From Tetracentron sinense (taxonomy: Eukaryota > Streptophyta > Magnoliopsida > Trochodendrales > Trochodendraceae): a DNA stretch of 64,000 bases. Location of the stretch: assembly GCA_015143295.1 (NCBI GenBank), contig CM026574.1, positions 8,558,938 through 8,622,937 of the forward strand, in the 5' to 3' direction. The position numbers and the translations under genes are program-made. The stretch's first letter is position 1, and each line of letters begins with the position of its first letter. The notes below the pieces were generated by a model. It saw only the letters and a program-made list of their open reading frames with translations. It was not told where the DNA came from and did not search any database. Positions 9,671-21,372 of this stretch are shown one piece after another.

Positions 9671-12600
9671 CTGACGCGTGTCTTTTCCGGTATTTTTTCC
9701 CCCTCAAAGAGTTTTCATATTGCTAATCAAACAGAATTTTAGGTCATCCAGATTTGATCCAAATCCAACTTACTAACAAACCTAGGTTGATAGATTAGGG
9801 CTAATATGTTCCTTATCAAGGTTGAGGCACATAATTGTCTTTCTAACCCATTTATAAATGAATCAGGACAATGATTTATTCACTGTATGGATGCCCGACT
9901 AAACCCTTATTATCCTACCCATAAGTTATCTTAGATTCAATCATAGCTATATACTCATAATTTCATAGTTTACAAATTGATCCCCTAGCTAGTCAAATAT
10001 AGTCAACTATGTGATGGGCCATATGCCAAAATGAAGCCAATTCTATACTTTGCAACCACAAGTGTTCTATTTTTAGATGCATAGTGTTAGTTTTTGTCAA
10101 ATGGTTCTAATTTGAATGCTTGTGTTTAATATATTTACTTGATGCATTAATATTATCATGGTATTTATAATGTGCCTAATTTAGATGATAAACAAGATAA
10201 TGTTGCTAGATATATAGTCAACATAGTCTTGGATTAAATGCTACTCAAAAGTCATGACCTATGAGTAAAAATTATTCTAATTTACTCTAAGACTTCACAC
10301 ATGAATAATCGTAGTTACGAGATGTGTGATCATCATCAATAGGGTGATCTTATTCATGGAAGTTACTTATATGATCATCACTTTAGACTGAGGTCAATAG
10401 ATTGACATGTGGGCTTAGATAGTATATTGATCATCACCTTTTCAATTTTATTGAATTTAATATTTTCTTTAAAAATTCAAATGGTATCTTCTTTTTAGAT
10501 GCATTAAATAGTGTTTATAGGATTATTATTTTTTATTCATCCAACCATTTTAAATAGAATTTGTTTCATTTTGAAAACTATTGGATAAAATTACTTAGAG
10601 AATCGCATTCTAATGGCAAATGCAGAATTTTAAAAAGTTAAATTAAACTTGAAAAATTATTCGAAAACTCTTAAAATTACATCAGAGTTCCTTGTGAAAT
10701 TACTTTGCCATTTAACGCGTTTTTCATGTAATATTTTAAAATAATACAATATTTAAAATATCTATTTTACATTAAAACACATCATTTAATTAGAAATCAT
10801 GTGCCTAAATTTACATGTGTAAAATGTTGTTGATTGTATTTACATTTCTTTATTAAGTAAAGAACTTGAATGAATCTTTTTGCTTTGATATATTATTTGA
10901 GAAGAAAATTAAACTTAGAAGTTGTTTTTTATTTTAAATGTGAGAATATTATTATTTGAGTTGAACTAAGGTTAATAGACTATGTTCACTTTATAAAAGC
11001 TAAGGAGCTTTCTCATTTTTAAGAGGGTCAATAATTTACATCAATGTCTGAAAAAAAAAAAAAAAAAAAAATTTAAGTAGTAGATGTGATATCTAATCCT
11101 CAAGCTTAAGGGGTATATACTATTGACCCTAGACCCAAAGGTATGTTTTTTTAAACTTATCTCTCTACTTTAGTATTTTAAAACATAAAATGTGTGTAAA
11201 CGTCTATGAATTTATAGTCTAATAAGTCAAATAGAAGTTCTTCGTTTGTTCAAATATTAGAGATACTTTGTTTTGTACAATCAAGTGCTTATGGGCTAAC
11301 AAATAGCCTCAATTCTTTTTATTCTTATTTTAGGTCTTCAAGGTGAGACTCGCACCTTAGAAAAGAATTTTAAAACATTCATTACCTTTAAAATACATTT
11401 ATCAATTTGTTTACTCTTATTAGAACCCTCAAAAATCAATCAAAATCCCAATTCATGTTATAGGGGTATTTTGGTCTTTTCATTTAGCTTAATGTGGAAC
11501 TTAAATTATTTGTGCCTTTTTTAGACTTTAAAAGAGTAATTTTGTACCTTTAAAAGGGTTGCACGACCAGGTAACATTACCAAAGATTAACAAATTTTTT
11601 ATCATGTTTATTCTTCTTTATCAATATAGCAAGTTAATGAGAGTATTCATAAAATTCATGTACCTTAGTATGTTAATTTTTACGATCTATGTTGATATTT
11701 CATTTTTTTGTCTTTTATTATAATAAACTAATGGTTAGCTACTCCAAAATGAATACATTAGTGATAAAGCATATGAATTTGATATAAAATTGATCTATGT
11801 GGTATCATTGAAGCAATTTTTTTAAGAAGTAGTTAATTGTTGATTATGTTATTATCAAGTTATTAATATTTTATTTGTGTCTCCAATTAGCTTTTTTGAA
11901 TAATTCAGTTTGTTCGGTAGTGGCAGAGTTTTTATTTCAGGTTTGCAGATTTATAAACCTGATAACTTTTTGTACACATAATTTCTTGAATTTCTTTTAA
12001 AAAAAATTCAACTTATTTTATCTTAGATTTCAGAAAGTTGATGATTGTCAATTTGTTTATCTTTCTTATATTTTTATTTTTGATTTTTTAATCTAATTTT
12101 AAAAATCTTTGGTTTGAGATCAATAGTTTTATGGTTGTTTGATTTATCAGATTTAGAAAATCATTAGGTAGTTATTTGTTTAGGTTTAGTAGATAATTAA
12201 TTGCTTGTTAGATTAAGTTTTTTTTTTTTTTGCCTTTTTAAATGTAGAGATAGTTTCTTTGACAATAAGTTTGGTTAGCTTGTTTTGTTTCGGTTTTAAT
12301 ACCATTCAATTTACTTATCAACATATGTTCTAGTTTAATTCATAAATCAATTTTTTCTTTAGAATTAGTATGAGTTCAAGTAGTGGGTAACCTCACTTTT
12401 ACAGTGCATAGGGTTTCCTAACGCCTTCCTCCTGGACAAAGTGTCATTTATCTTAAATTTCAATTTTAGACCATACAATTTTTGGACCACTATTTGATAA
12501 TTCTATTTAATATCATTAGGGTTTTATATCCAACCTTAGAATAGGGAGAGGCGATGACTCCATATTTTTCACTATTTGAGTTAAGGTTACCCTTAACCCC

Positions 12601-12889
12601 AAATCAAAAGGTTAAAAAATTCATGCTCAAAATATCTTTTTTTTTTATATATATAAATTTTCTTGATTGAGGCACTATTGTTAATAATGTATTTGATTAA
12701 ATTTAACCTTTAATATATGAGATAGTTCTATTTTTCTATTTGTTTTAAATTTCAAGATTATAAGCACCCTAAATATCACTCTAAACTAAGAATATCAAAT
12801 ATCTTTCATAACCATTTAGTCATTCACTATTAGTTCAATAGAAGGTTGCATTTAGAATTTGAAACTCAATAAAATTAATGAGTGCTAGG
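9671..12889. other. AT-rich DNA with no recognisable feature
   Basis: About 3.2 kb without a credible ORF, RNA gene or paired repeat ends. It has homopolymer runs only (for example A20 near 11,050) and probably consists of decayed intergenic or old transposon DNA. Confidence 0.5.
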
Positions 12890-14790
12890 TGTAAGCACCC
12901 AATTTTTACACCCCTATCCTAACCATGGTTAAGGATACTTAACCATGGTTAAGGATACTTAACCATGGTTAAACCCCCAGTCAAACCCCTTAACCATGGC
13001 AATCCCTAGACAAGCCCTAACCCTAGGTAGACCCCTAGTCAAACCATAGCTTAACTCTACTTAAACCCTAGGTGAACCATAGCCTAGCCCTAGTCGTAGC
13101 CTATACCCTAGCATAGCCCTAGCCTATCCCTAGCCTTAGCCATACCCTAGCATAGCCCAAGTCTAGCCCTAAGACCTTAGGGCTTAAACCCTAGAAAGTC
13201 CAAACCCAAATCCTTAGGACTCAAGCCCTAAAAAGCCTTAGAAGTCCAAGTCTCAGCTTGGGCCCATGCCTAGGCCCAATAAAATTCAAATTCCAACTCC
13301 CCCGTACAGCGTGCGTGTCTAGGCCAAGGCCTGCCGGGCAAAACCCCTTGGTGTCGGTAATAGGATTACCGACACCCAGAACATCCAAGGCTTTGGGAGG
13401 TCGGCAATCCCATTGCCGACACCCATTGCACTTCTCTTCTGCAGCACATCACCCCCCCTACGCGCACAGTGCATGCTTGCACCACCCTTCTTCGGTTGCA
13501 GAGGACCTCTCCACTCCATCATGGCCCCCATCCACCACTGTACAAATGCCAGGAGTGTCCCCAACCCTTGGCCTATAAATGGGACACCCCCATGACCGTG
13601 AGAACGACCCTGTAAATCCTCCTCCTCTTGAACCTCTACCCAATTGTGAGGTCCCAAGCCCTCTTCCAGGTACGACCAGGAGCTTCCAGTAGCCACCAAC
13701 AACCCTCCTAGCTCTCCCCTTTGCGCCTGAGCAACACCACCCTGCTTCACTACGTGCACCACGACCTTCGGCCATCTCCCCATTGTAGCAAGGAAACCAG
13801 CAGGGTAAGGCTTCCCCTACCCTTATTTTTTTCTATTTCGAATTATATGTGAGCCCCTGGTCCATTCCAAGGGAGTATCTCTCTTTCATTTAAAAAAAAA
13901 AACCCCATTAAAAGGGCTCCCCCACCTTCATCATAGGTGTGGGGAACTCCCTAAGGATATAGCGCCACCTCAGGTGGTTTCAGTAGCTTCTGGGGTCCCT
14001 CATACCATGAGGGAACCCCTAGTTCCACCCCCTTTGCAACCCATAGGGCCTAAGTACAATTCTGGAAAATTCCAGGAGTGTCGGTAAACTCAGTACCGAC
14101 ACTCTTGGTGGTTCTGTTTACAGCACCTGTGAACCCCACCTGAGAATCCCGGGAGCCAATCCAAAGCCTGGGTTGGACCCCTTGGTCTCCTCTACATCTT
14201 ACCTGAGCACCTCAGGTCCTGTGGTTAAGCCTAACCATGGTTATATTGTCAAAAATGGAAAACTGCTATAGTGTTGGTAATCAGATTACCGACACCAATT
14301 ATTTTATGTGACAGGAGTTTAGACCCACACCAGGCCCACATACAGCATCCCATGGGACCCACAACAGGTACATGGCCTTCCCCTCATCCTGGGCTTCAAA
14401 TCCATGCTAACCAGAGTTATAGCCCTCTGAAGTTGGGTAAAAATGCCCCAAAACTGTCGGTAATCTCTATACTGACAGTGTGGATTTTTGAGCCTCTACA
14501 GTGGGTCCACAACCCATGGGGACCCTCCACTGGACTTGACATGACCCTGGGGCCCACCCCCAAGTTTGACCAGACCTACCCTTGTCTTAACCATGGTTAA
14601 CTCAACCATGATTAAGAGTTAACCGTGGTCAATTCATCAAACCCCTTGGAAAATTTCCAAAAAATCTCTAAAAATTCTAAAACTGTAGAAAATATCACTT
14701 TTGGATTGCATGTTCATGCCTAACCATGGTTAGATGTGCATAACCATGGTTAACACTTGGTTTGACCATGGTTAAGCCCATTTAAATCTT
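12890..14790 (+). mobile_element. Ogre/Tat-like LTR, 5' portion
   Basis: It starts TGTAAGCACCCAATTTTTAC, nearly identical to the LTR start at 29,538 (TGTAAGCACCCCATTTTTAC). Both LTRs are rich in the palindrome TTAACCATGGTTAA and in CCCTAGCC-type repeats. A TATA box (TATAAATG) lies at about 13,570. The 3' LTR end and primer-binding site seen near 33,260 are absent, and sequence passes into the CACTA tnpA region between about 14,780 and 14,950. ORFs at 13,258-13,783 on both strands are GC-rich LTR shadows. Confidence 0.6.
13350..14482. repeat. Five dispersed GTCGGTAAT...ATTACCGAC palindromes
   Basis: Imperfect palindromes of about 24-26 bp occur near 13,352, 13,399, 14,080, 14,270 and 14,456. 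Each reads roughly GTCGGTAAT-n-ATTACCGACAC with a few changes (one copy has GTCGGCAAT and ATTGCCGAC, a matched double change). Two lie upstream of the TATA box at 13,570 and three downstream. Confidence 0.75.
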
Positions 14791-16537
14791 GAAAAATGCC
14801 TAATTTTTAGATGGCTGGTACTTCATCATAAACTACTTAATAAGATGTTTTGGTACCTATGTTATTATTTGCTTTTCATTTCATTGTTCCATGAGATCAT
14901 GCTCTATATTCATTTTCATGTTTCATTTCTCTTAGAAGCTAATATCTATATTTTGCAGATGGAGCCTACAGAGACGACCCCATCAGGTGCGGGGACTTCC
15001 ACACCTTCCACCGCAGTGGCGAAGAAGGTACGTGGGAAAGCAAAGTGCAAGAAAGTCTACAATATGCCTCCAGGAGAGAAAACGGAAGTGCCGACAAATG
15101 ATGCGAAACAGCCCGTGGAGGAGGAGGCCACCACTTTGGCTGGCTTTTTGGGCAATATTGCACGCGATGCCCACTTATTTCGCATCGATGTCCAGAGTTG
15201 GTGCACAATCAGTGATGAAGCGAAAAAAAAAGCTTTGGGTCTCGTACAGGTCAGAGCAAAAAAAATTGTTGAGCGGTTATTAAAACATACTTATGTAGCT
15301 CTTTTATATATTAATAATTTGACAACTTTTTTGCAGGAGAAGTTCATTTTCCCCCCTTTCCTAGAGGATTACATTTTGAAGTCTCTAGATAAGAAATGGC
15401 GGGACAATAAGTCTTTAATGGGGAGGAAAAATTTTGTTTACGAGGACCCTCCTGCTTTGAACTATGCCCGGTGCCCCTCTGATATTCCCTCGGAGCAATG
15501 GCATGAATTCGTTGACTTCTTGTACTCCGAGGAGGGCCAGGTATATTTTATTTGAATTTAATTATGCTTATACCGTTTCTAAGTTTGATCACTTCTCTCA
15601 TATGATATATAAATGTAATATTGTAGAAACGAAAGGCCAGGAATAAAAGGAGTCGCGAGCGCCAAAAGATTCCTCATACGGCGGGCACAAAGAGCTTCGC
15701 CAGAGTTAGAGAAGAGGAAGTATGTTCGGTTTAATTTTAATAATTTATTTAACAATTTGATGCATATGAGTTAAAAATTTGTTGTTCTACTATTGTCACT
15801 ACCATAGCGATTGGCGAGTCCCTCGGGAGAAGCTCCGGGCCGTGCTGAGGTCTGGATAAAGACGCACACGACGAAGGATGGCCGGGCAGTCAACTCTCAA
15901 GCGGAAGAAATGATTGTAAGTAATTTAAATATTCATTATATCATATAACACGACTCCTGAAATTCAATGTAGTAATTGTTTCAAAATGTTTGCAGCACCA
16001 GATGAGGGACCTCCTCAGCCAAATACCGGTTGGCTCGCAAGATAGCACAGGCTGGGATGATGTTTTCTCTCAGGTCATGGGGCCTGAGCAACCTAGACGC
16101 ATCCGTGGATGTGGATTGGGCCCGACTCCCACCAGTTTATGGGGGTCATCTTCGAGCCGTGCCGGTACTAGTGGTTCCCCATCTGCCGAGACCCAAACGC
16201 TGAGGGTTGAACTTCAGGAGACGAAATCTATGGTGGCGTCCCAACAAGCTCAGATGACTGCCCAACAAGCTCAAATGGCAGCCCAACAAGCTCAGCTTGA
16301 TACCATGCAGCAACTGCTCCAACAGCTCTTATAGGGGCAAGTATATAATCTAACAAGCTTTAATTAATCATTTTTAAATTTTGGAAGAAACATTGATTTA
16401 TTTATTATAAATTTTGACAACAGATGCCAGTTCATCCTTTTACGGCACCAGGAACGGCCAATGAGGTAATTTTATTAAACATTTATTTGTTTAAATTAAG
16501 TTCTTGTAATCGTTTGGTGTATGATGGTGGTGGTGGT

Positions 16538-17385
16538 GTATGATAGTGGTGCTAGTGGTGGATGGGTGTATGGTGGTGGTGGTGGTGTAGTGGTGGTTGG
16601 TGGGTAGTGGTGGTGCTAGTGGTTGTGGTGGTGGTGTATGATAGTGGTGCTAGTGGTGGATGAGTGTAAGGTGGTGGTGGTGGTGTAGTAGTGGTTGGTA
16701 GGTAGTGGTGGTGCTAGTGGTTGTGGTGGTGGTGTATGATAGTTGTGCTAGTGGTGGATGGGTGTATGGTGGTGGTGTAGTGGTGGTTGGTGGGTAGTGG
16801 TGGTGCTAGTGGTTGTGGTGGTGGTGTATGATAGTGGTGCTAGTGGTGGATGGGTGTATGGTGGTGATGGTGGTGTAGTGGTGGTTGGTGGGTAGTGGTG
16901 GTGCTAGTGGTTGTGGTGGTGGTGTATGATAGTGGTGCTAGTGGTGGATGGGTGTATGGTGGTGGTGGTGGTGGTGGTGTAGTGGTGGTTGGTGGGTAGT
17001 GGTGGTGCTAGTTGTTGTGGTGGTGGTGTATGATAGTGGTGCTAGTGGTGGATGGGTGTAAGGTGGTGGTGGTGGTGTAGTGGTGGTTGGTGGGTAGTGG
17101 TGGTGCTAGTGGTTGTGGTGGTGGTGTATGATAGTTGTGCTAGTGGTGGATGGGTGTATGGTGGTGGTGTAGTGGTGGTTGGTGGGTAGTGGTGGTGCTA
17201 GTGGTTGTGGTGGTGGTGTATGATAGTTGTGCTAGTGGTGGATGGGGTATATGGTGGTGGTGGTGGTGGTGGTGGTGTAATGATGGTTGGTGGATAGTGG
17301 TGGTGCTAGTTGTTGTGGTGGTGGTGTATGATAGTGGTGCTAGTGGTGGATGGTAGTGGTGGTGGTGTAGTGGTGGTTGGTGAGT
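16538..17385. repeat. GTG-rich minisatellite, about 98 bp unit, nine copies
   Basis: The landmark TGTATGATAG recurs at 16538, 16635, 16733, 16825, 16923, 17028, 17125, 17218 and 17325, with steps of 92-107 bp. Each unit has a GTGCTAGTGGTGGATGG block, a (GTG)n run of variable length and TGGTTGGTGGGTAGTGG. Step changes are due mainly to the number of GTG triplets. The array lies in the last proposed intron of tnpA. Short Trp/Val-rich ORFs across it are repeat by-products. Confidence 0.95.
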
Positions 17386-19295
17386 CTAGAGATATTTCAA
17401 ATATGGATTATATATGTATTCTCGTCTCCCTTCATTTGTCCCATATCTTTGTTTTTGTGGGTGATCAAGGAATGTTCATTGATTTCATTAGGGTGTTGCA
17501 GAATGAATTTTTAGGTTTAGGGTTAGGGTTTCTCAATGGAGCAAGTTGGGTAGCAGCTTTTCAGCTTTTCCCTAGTGTGGGAATCCTCAGGACCCATTTA
17601 AGGGAAAGTGAGACATCTAGAACTTGGGAACTTGATCTTGTTCTTTATTCAGCGAAATTGATGGTGGAGAGTTAATGAGATTATCTTGAAGTGTGAATGG
17701 AGGTGCAACATGGGAGAATAACTTAACTACTATTACGACTACTGCTACTAAGGCACTTTATGTTGTTGAATTAATGGCTATTCCTTCTTCTTTTGTTCTA
17801 TGTTATCTATTCATGGGGTTTGATTCAGTGAATGGTGGTGTGAAGATAGAAAGTGTGATTCTTAAATCAAAAGGACGGGCTGAGATCTTGTTGGCGATAT
17901 CGACTCTTTACATGCTGTTGATGAAATTGATGGTTTTTATAACTTTTGGTGTTGTAAGGTCCTTGTCCATGTGATATTGTCTTTGCTAGGATTTCAGGCC
18001 TTTGCTTAAATGCCTTTCTACTTCTAGCTATACATGATTTGTAGCTTAGATCATAGCTTTAATTCAATCTTTATGGAGATCACGTAGAAAACATATACAT
18101 GATAACTTTATGGTAGGAGTATTTGATCATACAAGCACTATATATATAATGTTTATCCATTTATGCATACATACATCAATAAAGATATATATGTACATAA
18201 ATGTATGTTTATATTGCTTGGATTCTTCTAATGATCACCATCAGATTCGACACTCCATAGATTCTGGTGGGACACTTGTGGATCATTTTAATCTTTTATT
18301 TCCTAAGATTTCCTTACACACGATTTAAGCGATTATCTACCATAGATATAAGTACTATTGAATTCCATGAAATTTTCTAGGTGGAATTATCGTCGAATAC
18401 TTCTAAAAACGCGTTTGTGTAATGTTCAGTCAGGCATGTGTTTAGGGAAGCCAATGGTCTAGCAAACTGATTGGCAAACTTTGCTTAGGAGAGTATGGCG
18501 AGGGGAGCTTATCCTCATAGGTTTAAGGATAGCATTAGGTCAAGCATTCTAGGTAGAACTTCTGCTGTCCTCTCGTTTGATTAATCTCTTTCTTTCTTGG
18601 AAAAGTCTGTAGAAAGCCTATTAGTCATCCGAACGTGTTGATGGGTTATTGAGTGGAAGAACTTGTGTCCATCCCCTTTTTGGCACATACACAATACAAT
18701 TCATGTAAAAGCTATTTTCTGCATCTAAATTGGACTTGTATATACATGGTCAAGTACAAATCAAACATTTAAGCATATATACATACAGAACTTGCTACAG
18801 ATTCACGTGAGATAATTGCTACTGAAGCATTCACTTCTTAGGTGAGTATTCTCTTTGTTTCATTCACCATTCTTTCCCCTGTTGTGTCTTCTAAATATCA
18901 CTAGTTTCTAGAAATGAAAGCCTGTACATAATAACATAGAGCCGTGGCTATACAGGTAACAAATAATGCCTCCTTGATGTGGCCAAAAGGAACCAAAATT
19001 GACTATCACAATTCTCAGAAGGATTGTTCATACATAATTTGAATATCCCAGCTGCACATAAAAATTAAATAAATAAAATAAGATGATTGAGAACTAATAA
19101 TTATTCTAGATTTTAATCGGTTAGTGATGAATTTGCATGTTAGTGATGAAATCCTAGACTTTTATCTGTTTAAACTCTCTATGTATAAAAAAATTTGAGA
19201 TGACATTTTTTTTTTTGCAGATTAATTAATTATGAATTCATAAATTTTATCATTTCAATATTCTAATAATCAATTGTATTTTATTATCTTTTCAG
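17386..19295 (+). other. Rest of the last tnpA intron, unrecognised sequence
   Basis: The intron part after the minisatellite has a few open stretches (about 17,430-17,675 and 17,693-17,974) that resemble no family I know. It is less AT-rich than its surroundings at 17,400-17,950. A captured host fragment is possible, since CACTA elements often carry these, but this is speculation. Confidence 0.3.
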
Positions 19296-19789
19296 GAGGG
19301 AGCCGGCAGCACACACATGTCGGGTTTTAGAGCAGCCGGAGGGAGCCAACCGGAGGGAGATAGCTAGGCAAACTTATGATTTTTTTTTGTTACTACCCGA
19401 CACTGTTTTTTGGACATGTATATATTTGTTATTATTTCATTATGGGCACATGTTCTTCTGATTTGATGGATATATTTTATTTTATATATGGATTGGATGG
19501 ATTACAGGTACAAAATTGTCTCAACATTGTTAAATTATTTTATATTGCTGACTGGTTTTTTTGGACATGTATATATTTGTTATTATTTCATTATGAGTAT
19601 AGGTTATCTGATTTGGTGGATATATTTTGTTTTATACATGGATTGGATGGATTAGAGGTAGAAAATTGTATCAACATTGTTTAAATTATTTTATATTGCT
19701 GACAGGTGCAAACAAAACAGGTAAAAAAAATGTACAAAAAATAAATACTTTTTTTTAATTCATACCTATTGGCAGCGCTTATTAAATGC

Positions 19790-20142
19790 CGCTATTGATA
19801 TTGACATTACCAGTGGCGCTTTGCAAAATGCCGCTAAATATTGGAGCATTAACGGCACTTTAAAAGCTCCGTAATAGAATTAACTATTAGCGGCGCTTTA
19901 CAAACGCCGCAATAGGGAGGCTGAAAATTACAGAAATGTCCATTAAAACACGCCGTTAAAGGATTTACAGAAATGCTGCAATAGATCACTTTATAGCGGC
20001 ATTTTTATTAAGTGCCGCTAAATGATTCCCCGACAAGGTCAAAAACGGCATTTTCTAGAAATGCCGTTATTGGAAATAACAGCACTTAATGTAACTTTTG
20101 CGGCACTTTATAAGCGCCACTAAAGGTCTTTAATTTTGTAGT
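19790..20142 (+). mobile_element. 3' terminal region of the CACTA element
   Basis: It is dense in GCGGCGCTTTA and AAGCGCC / TGCCGC motifs in both orientations, the subterminal transposase-binding repeats typical of plant CACTA elements. It ends CTTTAATTTTGTAGTG at 20142, the reverse complement of a CACTA-starting terminus (CACTACAAAATTAAAG). I found no matching 5' terminus upstream, so the left end is lost or hidden by the Ogre-like LTR. Confidence 0.8.
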
Positions 20143-21372
20143 GTATCCAGTCGATCAAACTGACCATCCAGCCGATCAGGCAGACCATCCAGTCGATCAG
20201 GTAAGTCTTGTGATCGACTGGATGGAATAAATTTTTCCAAAATTTGTCTGCATGTACTGATCAAGTTTAAACTCATTGTGAATCCATTTTAGATCATTGA
20301 AAAGATCATTATAAGATGTTAATCATGTTTAATTAATATGTTAAAAGACTTTGGAACTCGTGCAAATCATTAAAGTCCAAGCAAACCAAAATCTGAATGG
20401 TTTTTGGTCTATCCAGCCGATCAAGTGGACCATCCAGTCGATCAGAAGACCCATGTAATCGACTGGATATAACAAAATGCATAAAAATGTGTTTTTTTAT
20501 CATCCAGCCGATCAGATAACTGATCCAGTCGATCTGGTGACCATCCAGCTGATCAGAGAACTCCTCTAATCGACTGGATAACCCAGAAAAATCTGGAACT
20601 CGTCTTTAATGCTCAACGGCTATATTAATAACAGGTGATTTTTCATTTAATGCTCATCAACGGTAATAAATATCAGAACACTATAAATAGAGATCATCTT
20701 TGAATCAATAGAAACAAGATCCAAGAACAACAAACTGATGTTACGTTGTTATATTGATCAATCATTCACTTGAACCAAAAATCCCAATCTTGAGAAACGA
20801 TACTCTGTTTTTCTCTTTGAGTTGAATCCAAATTATTTTCTTGAGAGATTTCTTAGAGTCTGTTATTCCATTCAAATCTAACTCAAAAGGAGTTATTCAT
20901 TTCAGATTATAATCCAAAACTTTCATTTTTAGTCAGTCAAGAACCTGCGTGTTCTTGCAGTGAAGTTGCGGCTTCGGTTAGGGTTGTGCTCTGACGGCGA
21001 TAGGTTTCATCCTGACCTGAAGAGGGACTGTTAGGTTGTATCTCGACCATAAGAGAGATTGTAAAGGTGTTAAGCTTCACCTGTGAAGCAGCTTGTACGA
21101 TCGTGGATCGTAGTGGAACCTCTTGCGGTTTGCAGAAGCTAAGAGTAGGCTGGAGATTGCCGAACCTCGTGAACAACTGAGTTTGCACTTCTGTTTTTCT
21201 CTCTTCTATCTTTTAGATTATCTTGCTTTTAGATTTCTATATCATCTATTAGCCATATTTCCCTTTGATTTTTCAATTCCACATTAAAAGGAAAAACAAA
21301 TTTTAAATCTGCCATTGACCCTATTCACTCCCCCCCCCCCCCCCCCCCTCTAGGGTCCATATTTAGGCAACA
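20143..21372 (+). mobile_element. SIRE-like Copia LTR, 5' end missing
   Basis: A TATA box (CTATAAATAG, about 20,691) is followed 680 bp later by CTATTCACTC, a C19 tract, CTCTAGGGTCC and GGCAACA ending at 21,372. The solo LTR at 24,571-27,821 has the same layout and an almost equal TATA-to-end distance (about 685 bp). The LTR is cut on the left exactly at the CACTA end. No primer-binding site follows. Confidence 0.7.
20146..20583. repeat. Three ATCCAG(T/C)CGATCAG clusters, each closed by an inverted copy
   Basis: Block 1 (20,146-20,225) has three direct copies of ATCCAGYCGATCA then one inverted ATCGACTGGAT. Block 2 (20,408-20,470) has two direct plus one inverted copy. Block 3 (20,501-20,583) has three direct plus one inverted copy. 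Each block can fold on itself. They lie 110-545 bp upstream of the TATA box. Confidence 0.85.

Larger units (their letters stand above)
14959..19367 (+). pseudogene. CACTA (En/Spm) tnpA-like gene, seven exons
   Basis: This matches the plant Ptta/En/Spm transposase family (Transposase_24), the DNA-binding partner protein of CACTA elements. Proposed exons: 14959-15249, 15337-15540, 15627-15719, 15808-15915, 15996-16340, 16424-16465 and 19296-19367. All have GT-AG borders and phase 0, giving about 384 codons. Diagnostic segments are EKFIFPPFLEDYILKSLDKKW in exon 2, HTAGTKSFARVREEE in exon 3 and EVWIKTHTTKDGRAVNSQAEE across exon 4. Exon 5 ends in a Gln-rich stretch with QQAQMTA-type repeats. An in-frame TAG near the end of exon 5 (16,332-16,334) would stop the protein early, so the copy is probably dead or makes a shorter product. 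Exons 6 and 7 are assigned from splice signals and frame only. A start upstream of 14,959 is possible. No tnpD transposase was found. Confidence 0.75.

Noticed and set aside
13258..13783. Overlapping GC-rich ORFs on both strands
   Set aside because: They span the LTR TATA region and palindromes, show no domain, and are open on both strands from composition alone.
17150..17356. Trp/Val-rich ORF
   Set aside because: It is a direct translation of the GTG minisatellite.
16538..17385. CRISPR-like regular array
   Set aside because: The units are contiguous, with no repeat-spacer structure, and the genome is plant nuclear.
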